The notes under the pieces are model-generated. The model made no database searches. It was not told the DNA's origin and saw nothing but the letters and a program-made list of their open reading frames with translations. The position numbers were made by a program, and so were the translations under genes. From positions 1-9,968 of the forward strand of contig JAFKJZ010000401.1 of assembly GCA_017305815.1 (NCBI GenBank): a DNA stretch of 9,968 nt, given 5' to 3'. This stretch comes from Hyphomicrobiales bacterium. GTDB lineage: Bacteria > Pseudomonadota > Alphaproteobacteria > Rhizobiales > Kaistiaceae. How positions within the stretch are numbered: the stretch's first letter is position 1; each line of letters begins with the position of its first letter. Shown one piece after another: positions 4,820-9,968 of this stretch.

Positions 4820-7276
4820 GCGCGGCTTGGCGCGCGCCGTCGCCTGCGCGGTCAGCGGGTCATCCGGCCAGACATGCTTGGGATAGCGACCGCGCATGTC
4901 GGAGCGCACGTCCTTCCACGACCCGCGCCAGAAACCGGGCAAATCCTTCGTGATCTGGATCGGCCGGTGGCCGGGCGACAGCAGCGTCACCGTCACCGGC
5001 ACGGCGCCATCGGCAACGGCCGGGTGGCGATCGAGACCGAACAGTTCCTGCACCCGGATTTCCAGCACCGGGCCGTTCTCGTTCGAATAGTCGATCGGCA
5101 CGCGCGAGCCGGATGGCGCATCGAAATGGGTCGGCGCGAGGCGATCCATCTGCGCGCGCCTGGCCCACGGAACGAGGCTTGCCAGCCCCTCATGCAGGAT
5201 GCCCGGCGTCACCGCGTCGAGCCGGCGCTTGCCACTCAGAAACGGTCCCAGCCAATCTGCAAGCGTTTCGGCCAGCGCTTCATCCGAAACATCCGGCCAA
5301 TCATCACCGAACCGCGCATGCAGGAAGGCGATGCGGGCGCGGAACTGTTCGGCCGTCTTTTCCCAGGGCAGGTCAGCGACGCCGCGCCGGCGGATTTCGG
5401 TGAGCAGCGCCGCCTGCACCGCCGCGTCGGAAACCTTGCCGCTGGCGCGGTCGGCGAGAACCAGCCGGCCGAGCCGTCGCACGCTGCGGCCGCGGACGGA
5501 ACCGGTCTGCGGATCGAAGGCGACGCCCTCCTCCTCGGCGATGAGGCTGGCGAAATTTGCCTCGATCTCGGCGAGCGTGATTGGCGCCGCCGTCAGGATG
5601 CGGGCTTTTTCCGCCGCGCCCTGCAGGCTGGCGATCGCGAGGAAGGGTTCGCGCGACAGGGCATCGGACGCTTCGAGAACGCCGCCACGACCGTTCGCCA
5701 TGACGAAGGCGCCCGGCGCGCCGCGCGCCATGGCGATGCGATCCGGGAAGGCGAAGGCGGTGAGCAGACCAGCCTCCTCCGGGGTATCGCGGCCGTCATC
5801 GGGCCGCGCGCCGACATCGCGCGCCCAGCGCGAGGCGAGCTGCAGCGAATCCCGGCTCCTGGGATCGCGGGCGGCATAGAGCCGGCGCAGCCGCTCGCGC
5901 AGGTCGGTGTCGTTGCCACCAAGACCGGTTTCGGACAGCACGGCGGCGATAGCGCCGGCAAGCCCGCCGAGCCCAAGCTCCGCCCCCTTGCGCAGCATGT
6001 GGCCGAGGCGCGGGCTGACGGCAAGACGGGCGAGCGCCTCGCCCTCCCGGGTCAGGCGGCGATCGGCGTCGAGGGCGTCGAGCCGGGAGAGCAGCGCGAC
6101 GGCTTCCTCCCAAGCCGGCTTCGGCGGCGGATCGAGGAAGGCGAGCTGACCGGGATCGGCGACGCCCCAGTTGGCGAGATCGAGCACCAGCGGCGCGAGA
6201 TCGGCTTCGAGGATTTCCGGCCGGTCGAAGGGCGCGAGCGCCGCCGTCTGCCCCTCCTCCCAGAGCCGGTAGCAGACGCCGGGCTCGGTGCGGCCGGCGC
6301 GGCCGCGCCGCTGGTCGGCCGAAGCGCGCGAGACGCGACGGGTTTCGAGCCGGGTCAGCCCCGTCGCCGGCTCGTAGATCGGCGCGCGGGCAAGACCTGA
6401 ATCGATGACGACGCGCACGCCCTCGATGGTGAGCGAGGTTTCGGCGATCGAGGTCGCCAGCACGACCTTGCGCCGGCCCGGCGCGGCGGGTCGGATGGCG
6501 CGGTCCTGCGCGGAAAAGTCGAGCGCGCCATAGAGCGGCGCGATCTCGACATCGGCCCCGACACGCCCCTCCAGCCGCTCGGCAACGCGGCGGATTTCCG
6601 CCTGGCCGGGCAGGAAGACGAGCAGGCTGCCGGCCTCGGCGGCGAGCGCGCGGCGTACCGCGTCGGCGACGTCGTCCTCGATGCGGCGGGCGGGATCGCG
6701 GCCGCCATGCCGGGTCTCGACCGGGAACATGCGGCCGAGGCTTTCGACCACGGGCGCGTCGCCGAAGAGCCGGGCGACGCGGGCGCCGTCGATCGTCGCC
6801 GACATGACGAGGAGGCGCAGGTCCTCGCGCAGGCCGGCCTGCGCGTCGAGCGCCAGCGCCAGGCCGAGATCGCCATCGAGGCTGCGCTCGTGGAACTCGT
6901 CGAAGATCACCGCAGCAATGCCGTCGAGCGCGGGGTCGTCGAGGATCATGCGGGTGAACACGCCCTCGGTGACAATCTCGATCCGGGTCTTCGCCGAGAC
7001 CTTCTTCTCCAGGCGGACGCGGTAGCCGACGGTCTGGCCGACCTCCTCGCCGAGCGTCTCGGCCATGCGGCGGGCGGCGGCGCGGGCGGCGAGCCGGCGC
7101 GGCTCCAGCATCAGGATGCGGCGATTCTCCCGCCAGGGCGCGTCGAGCAACGCCAGGGGCACACGCGTCGTCTTGCCGGCGCCGGGCGGCGCCACCAGCA
7201 CGGCGCTGTTTCCGCGCTCCAGCGCGGCTTTCAATTCGGGAAGGGCATCGTCGACGGGCAGCATGGCTGCCGTCAT
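4811..7276 (-). CDS. hrpB: ATP-dependent DExH-box helicase HrpB
   Basis: HrpB is a cytosolic member of the DEAH/DExH helicase superfamily; its substrate in bacteria is still not well defined. The product has 821 residues, close to the 809 of E. coli HrpB. With M at 7276 as residue 1, the motifs are: Walker A APPGAGKTT (29-37), LEPRRLAARAA (57-67), DEFH (126-129), SAT (159-161), SLLVFLPGQAEI (217-228), LATSIAETSLTIEGV (273-287) and QRRGRAGR (322-329). A helical middle region follows, then the HrpB-specific C-terminus with PIDYSNENGPVLEIRVQELF and a terminal LPGFWRGSWKDVRSDMRGRY segment, so nothing is missing. The reading frame is open up to 7357, inside a palindromic repeat, but homology begins at about MLPVDDALPEL, so 7276 or 7264 is the likely start. 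Neither has a purine-rich ribosome binding site; the bases before 7276 are CATCCCCCTCT. Confidence 0.95.
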   Translation of the reverse strand: MTAAMLPVDDALPELKAALERGNSAVLVAPPGAGKTTRVPLALLDAPWRENRRILMLEPRRLAARAAARRMAETLGEEVGQTVGYRVRLEKKVSAKTRIEIVTEGVFTRMILDDPALDGIAAVIFDEFHERSLDGDLGLALALDAQAGLREDLRLLVMSATIDGARVARLFGDAPVVESLGRMFPVETRHGGRDPARRIEDDVADAVRRALAAEAGSLLVFLPGQAEIRRVAERLEGRVGADVEIAPLYGALDFSAQDRAIRPAAPGRRKVVLATSIAETSLTIEGVRVVIDSGLARAPIYEPATGLTRLETRRVSRASADQRRGRAGRTEPGVCYRLWEEGQTAALAPFDRPEILEADLAPLVLDLANWGVADPGQLAFLDPPPKPAWEEAVALLSRLDALDADRRLTREGEALARLAVSPRLGHMLRKGAELGLGGLAGAIAAVLSETGLGGNDTDLRERLRRLYAARDPRSRDSLQLASRWARDVGARPDDGRDTPEEAGLLTAFAFPDRIAMARGAPGAFVMANGRGGVLEASDALSREPFLAIASLQGAAEKARILTAAPITLAEIEANFASLIAEEEGVAFDPQTGSVRGRSVRRLGRLVLADRASGKVSDAAVQAALLTEIRRRGVADLPWEKTAEQFRARIAFLHARFGDDWPDVSDEALAETLADWLGPFLSGKRRLDAVTPGILHEGLASLVPWARRAQMDRLAPTHFDAPSGSRVPIDYSNENGPVLEIRVQELFGLDRHPAVADGAVPVTVTLLSPGHRPIQITKDLPGFWRGSWKDVRSDMRGRYPKHVWPDDPLTAQATARAKPRGT

Positions 7277-7354
7277 AGAGGGGGATGGGCGTTCGTGCCA
7301 GTGGGGACAAGGTTCTCGCGAAGATGCGGCTGGAAAGGCGGAGCGCGCGATCAA

Positions 7355-7394
7355 CATGGATCCCTGCTTTCGCAGGGATGACGGCGAGGGTGGG
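7355..7394 (+). repeat. REP-like palindromic repeat, copy C; left arm of a 40-bp inverted repeat around the GIY-YIG gene
   Basis: The core stem is ATCCCTGC / GCAGGGAT with a TTTC loop, followed by the tail gacggcgagggtggg. Compared with the reverse complement of copy D, 39 of 40 positions agree, with the single difference in the tail (g against a). The repeat lies 78 bases upstream of the hrpB start and ends one base from the stop codon of the GIY-YIG gene. Confidence 0.85.
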
Positions 7395-7395
7395 A

Positions 7396-7683
7396 CTACA
7401 ACGAGATCTCGCCGTAGAGATCGAGCCAGTCCGGATTGGCACGTTCGATCAATTCAATCTTCCAGTCCCGCTTCCAAAGCTTCATCTGCGTTTCGCGACG
7501 GATGGCCGATTCCATTGTGTCATGCACCTCGAACTAAACCAGCGTCTTGATCCCGTAGCGACGCGTGAAGCCCTCCAGCAAACCTTCCCGGTGCTGCCAG
7601 ATCCACTGAGGCAGATTGCTTGTCACGCCGATGTAGAGCGTTCCATTTCGGGCACTGGCGAGGATGTACACGCAAGGTGTCAT
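7396..7683 (-). pseudogene. GIY-YIG nuclease family gene interrupted by an in-frame TAG
   Basis: The frame read from the ATG at 7683 gives 49 residues, MTPCVYILASARNGTLYIGV to GFTRRYGIKTLV, then TAG (7534-7536), then without any frame change 45 more residues, FEVHDTMESAIRRETQMKLW to WLDLYGEISL, and a final TAG. Together this is the usual 90-100 residue stand-alone GIY-YIG (YhbQ/UvrC-like) protein. Intact relatives usually carry an aromatic residue (LVWFE or LVYFE) at the stop position, so a single TGG-to-TAG change is the simplest origin. The conserved Arg that precedes the HREG segment by a few residues is Trp here (LPQWIWQHREG), consistent with a C-to-T change that removes a catalytic residue. 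The Tyr of VYIL and the YIG motif remain. The start has no good ribosome binding site. The gene lies between inverted repeat copies C and D. It is probably dead unless the amber codon is suppressed. Confidence 0.85.
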
Positions 7684-7701
7684 GCACCCAAGATTGCACG
7701 A

Positions 7702-7741
7702 CCCATCCTCGCCGTCATCCCTGCGAAAGCAGGGATCCATG
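7702..7741 (-). repeat. REP-like palindromic repeat, copy D; right arm of the 40-bp inverted repeat
   Basis: This is the inverted copy of C, with stem ATCCCTGC / GCAGGGAT and loop GAAA on the plus strand. It lies 18 bases upstream of the GIY-YIG start codon, so any transcript of that gene from further upstream would carry the hairpin. The outer span from copy C to copy D is 387 bases. Confidence 0.85.
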
Positions 7742-7811
7742 GCCGGTTCACACGCGGACGCAACCGGGATGACCGCAAGGGCAAGCCGTGTCTCGCCGCC
7801 TACAGCCACCC

Positions 7812-7847
7812 CCAAAAACAGAAAAGGGCGCCGCGGGGGCGCCCTTT
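7812..7847 (-). terminator. Rho-independent terminator of the fabB-fabI operon
   Basis: On the minus strand AAAGGGCGCC and GGCGCCCTTT form a perfect ten-pair stem around a CCCGC loop, followed directly by TTTTCTGTTTTT. It lies 25 bases after the fabI stop codon. Stem, loop and T run are all textbook, and this is the clearest terminator in the window. Confidence 0.93.
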
Positions 7848-7872
7848 GAAATCGTCGGGAGGGCCGAAAAGC

Positions 7873-8721
7873 CTATTCGACCGCCTGCGGGTTGTTCGCC
7901 TCGGCATTGGCCTCGTGCACCTTCAGCTCTTCCAGTCGCGGCATCGAGACGATGTTGTAGCCGGAATCGACGAAATGCACGTCGCCGGTGACGCCGGCGC
8001 CGAGTTCGGACAGCAGGTAGAGCGCCGAGCCGCCGATCTCGTCGAGCGAGACGGTGCGACGCAGCGGCGAATTCTTCTTCTGGTAATTGTACATGATGCG
8101 CGCATCGGCGACGCCGGAGCCGGCGAGCGTGCGGACCGGGCCGGCCGAGATGGCGTTGACGCGGATGTTGTCGCCGCCGAAATCCATGGCGAGGTAGCGC
8201 ACCGAGGATTCGAGCGCCGCCTTGGCGACGCCCATGACGTTGTAGTTCGGCATGACCCGGGTCGAGCCGCCATAGGTCAGCGTCAGGATCGAGCCGCCAT
8301 CCTTCATCAGCGTCGCGGCGCGCTTGGCGATCTCCGTGAAGGAGAAGCAGGAGATCACCATCGTCTTCACGAAATTGTCGCGCGTCGTGTCGGCGTAGCG
8401 GCCCTTCAGCTCGTTCTTGTCGGAGAAGCCGATGGCATGAACGATGAAATCGATCTTGCCCCATTCCTTCTCCAGCGCCGCGAAGACGCCGTCGACCGAG
8501 GCGAGGTCCTCGACGTCGCAGGGGAGCAGCAGCTTGGCGCCGACAGCGTCGGCCAGCGGCTTGACGCGCCGGCCGAAGGCCTCGCCCTGATAGGTGAAGG
8601 CGAGTTCGGCGCCATGCGCGGCCAGCGTCCGGGCGATGCCCCAGGCGATCGAATGATCGTTGGCGACACCCATGATGAGACCGCGCTTGCCGCTCATCAG
8701 GTTGCTGATTGGTGCCGTCAT
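7873..8721 (-). CDS. fabI: Enoyl-[acyl-carrier-protein] reductase (NADH)
   Basis: FabI carries out the last reduction of each fatty acid elongation cycle, trans-2-enoyl-ACP to acyl-ACP. The 282-residue product is a divergent short-chain dehydrogenase: nucleotide-binding [17 protein letters not shown] (14-30), HAIGFS (95-100), then the FabI active site Tyr150, Tyr160 and Lys167 in [20 protein letters not shown] (149-168), and [15 protein letters not shown] (189-203). Gly98 matches the E. coli Gly93 position. At the place of E. coli Phe203, a triclosan-contact residue, this protein has Ala (SGVADAR); what this means for inhibitor sensitivity is not known from sequence. The C-terminal tail after VSMPRLEEL is slightly longer than in E. 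coli (262 residues). The start at 8721 has AAGGACGATCGA upstream, and the reading frame stays open further up only as an antisense shadow of fabB. It follows fabB after 26 bases in one operon. Confidence 0.96.
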   Translation of the reverse strand: MTAPISNLMSGKRGLIMGVANDHSIAWGIARTLAAHGAELAFTYQGEAFGRRVKPLADAVGAKLLLPCDVEDLASVDGVFAALEKEWGKIDFIVHAIGFSDKNELKGRYADTTRDNFVKTMVISCFSFTEIAKRAATLMKDGGSILTLTYGGSTRVMPNYNVMGVAKAALESSVRYLAMDFGGDNIRVNAISAGPVRTLAGSGVADARIMYNYQKKNSPLRRTVSLDEIGGSALYLLSELGAGVTGDVHFVDSGYNIVSMPRLEELKVHEANAEANNPQAVE

Positions 8722-8747
8722 TCGATCGTCCTTGTTCTTGTTGTGTC

Positions 8748-9968
8748 TCAGGCGACGTAGCGCTGGAAGACCAGCGAGGCGTTCGTGCCGCCGAAGCCGA
8801 AGGAGTTGGAGAGTACGGTATCGATCTTCGCGTCGTCGATGCGCTTGCGCACGATCGGCATGTCGGCAAAGGCCGGATCCAGTTCTTCGATATGCGCCGA
8901 TTCGACGATGAAGCGGTTGTTCATCATCAAGAGGCTGTAGATCGCTTCCTGCACGCCGGTGGCGCCGAGCGAATGGCCCGTCAGCGCCTTGGGGGCGGGA
9001 ATCGGCGGGCACTTGTCGCCGGAACCGAACACGGTGCGGATCGCCTCGATTTCCGGGGCGTCGCCGGCCGGCGTCGAGGTGGCGTGCGGGTTGATGTAGT
9101 CGATCGGGCCCTTCACGGTCGAAAGCGCCTGGCGCATGCAGCGGATGGCGCCCTCGCCGGACGGGGCGACCATGTCGTAGCCGTCCGAGGTGGCGCCGTA
9201 GCCGACGACCTCGCCATAGATGCGGGCGCCGCGGGCCTTCGCATGCTCGAGCTCTTCCAGCACCAGCACGCCGGCGCCGCCGGCGATGACGAAGCCGTCG
9301 CGGTTCTTGTCATAGGGGCGCGAGGCGACGGCCGGGCGGTCGTTGTACTTGGACGACATGGCGCCCATGGCGTCGAACAGCACGGAGAGCGTCCAGTCGA
9401 GCTCCTCGCAGCCGCCGGCGAACATCACGTCCTGCTTGCCGTACTGGATCATCTCATAGGCGTTGCCGATGCAATGATTGGAGGTCGCGCAGGCGGACGA
9501 GATCGAATAGTTGACGCCCTTGATCTTGAACCAGGTCGCGAGCGTGGCGGAGGCGGTCGACGACATCGCCTTCGGCACCGCGAACGGACCGACGCGCTTC
9601 GGGCCCTTGGAGCGGGTGATGTCGGCCGCCTCGACGATGGCGCGGGTCGACGGGCCGCCCGAGCCCATGATGATGCCGGTGCGCTCGTTCGAGACCTCGT
9701 TCTCCTCGAGGCCGGCATCGCGGATCGCCTGCTCCATGGCGACATGGTTCCAGGCGGTGCCGCCGCCGTGGAAGCGCATGGCGCGACGGTCGACGACCTC
9801 GGCCGGATCCAGCGTCGGCATGCTCTGCACCTGGCAGCGGAAGCCGAGCTCGGCGAAGTCCTTGGCGGCGGTGATGCCGCTCCGGGCCTGGTGCAGGCTC
9901 GCCAGCACTTCCTGGGTGTTGTTGCCGATGGAGGAGACGATACCCGTCCCGGTCACTACGACCCGCTT
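8748..9968 (-). CDS. fabB: Beta-ketoacyl-[acyl-carrier-protein] synthase I, 5' end cut by window edge
   Basis: FabB condenses malonyl-ACP with acyl-ACP and, with FabA, feeds the unsaturated fatty acid branch. The 406 visible residues begin [16 protein letters not shown], so only the start Met and perhaps one more residue are beyond base 9968. Thiolase-fold landmarks in the visible numbering are the nucleophilic Cys at about 160 in [20 protein letters not shown], His at about 295 in [12 protein letters not shown], Lys at about 327 and His at about 332 in [14 protein letters not shown], and the C-terminal [13 protein letters not shown]. Cys-His-His identifies the FabB/FabF group; the [20 protein letters not shown] context and the fabI neighbour favour FabB. 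The stop at 8748 is 26 bases before fabI. In rhizobia the order is irr, fabA, fabB, fabI, so fabA is expected just right of the window. Confidence 0.96.
   Translation of the reverse strand, partial: KRVVVTGTGIVSSIGNNTQEVLASLHQARSGITAAKDFAELGFRCQVQSMPTLDPAEVVDRRAMRFHGGGTAWNHVAMEQAIRDAGLEENEVSNERTGIIMGSGGPSTRAIVEAADITRSKGPKRVGPFAVPKAMSSTASATLATWFKIKGVNYSISSACATSNHCIGNAYEMIQYGKQDVMFAGGCEELDWTLSVLFDAMGAMSSKYNDRPAVASRPYDKNRDGFVIAGGAGVLVLEELEHAKARGARIYGEVVGYGATSDGYDMVAPSGEGAIRCMRQALSTVKGPIDYINPHATSTPAGDAPEIEAIRTVFGSGDKCPPIPAPKALTGHSLGATGVQEAIYSLLMMNNRFIVESAHIEELDPAFADMPIVRKRIDDAKIDTVLSNSFGFGGTNASLVFQRYVA

Noticed and set aside
4772..6400. 542-codon plus-strand reading frame opposite hrpB
   Set aside because: It is an antisense shadow: hrpB motifs are continuous on the other strand, and this frame shows no known fold or ribosome binding site.
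7277..7357. Possible 27-residue N-terminal extension of HrpB starting inside repeat copy C
   Set aside because: The extra residues have no match to the family, and the upstream start lies within a dispersed repeat, so the frame is open there by chance.
7285..8760. 491-codon plus-strand reading frame across the GIY-YIG remnant and fabI
   Set aside because: It crosses two repeats and the fabI terminator in antisense and has no recognisable domain; it results from low stop-codon density.

Overview
The window looks like a piece of chromosome from a high-GC alphaproteobacterium, most likely a member of the Hyphomicrobiales (Rhizobiales). Three things point there: a fabB-fabI pair with the spacing and protein types of the rhizobial irr-fabA-fabB-fabI cluster, a methylglyoxal synthase gene next to a bacterial glucokinase gene, and HrpB, BMP-family and Glk sequences of rhizobial type. 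No plasmid, phage or insertion-sequence genes are visible. The genus cannot be fixed from this sequence.

Layout. Bases 1-2625, minus strand: a BMP-family nucleoside uptake system, with the secreted binding protein first, then a strong 13-bp hairpin, then the double-cassette ATPase, which runs off the left edge; the permeases should lie beyond it. Bases 2626-2869: an intergenic region between divergent genes, with one AT-rich island that probably holds promoters for both sides and a GC-rich leader with hairpins in front of the binding-protein gene. Bases 2870-4233, plus strand: an intact mgsA followed by a glucokinase pseudogene that has lost its start and ATP-binding loop and also has a 3' frameshift. 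Bases 4234-4483: an intergenic stretch with a terminator-like hairpin and two inverted copies of a small palindromic repeat. Bases 4484-7276, minus strand: hrpB, encoding a DExH helicase, and downstream of it a small DUF2442 gene. Bases 7277-7872: a second inverted pair of the same palindromic repeat closely bracketing a broken GIY-YIG nuclease gene, then the fabI terminator. Bases 7873-9968, minus strand: fabI and fabB (fatty acid elongation); fabB lacks only its first codon or codons at the right edge.

Most genes are ordinary housekeeping functions. The unusual material is between them. (1) Four copies of a REP-like hairpin have stem changes that preserve pairing; two copies form a 39/40-match inverted repeat around the GIY-YIG gene, whose stop codon ends one base from the repeat. 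This resembles a miniature mobile or REP-linked nuclease cassette. (2) The nuclease copy is degraded: it has an in-frame amber codon and has lost the conserved Arg. (3) The glucokinase gene carries two lesions. One can be explained by deletion between two copies of a 9-base microhomology, and the remnant lies in the same reading frame as mgsA, separated from it by a single TGA.
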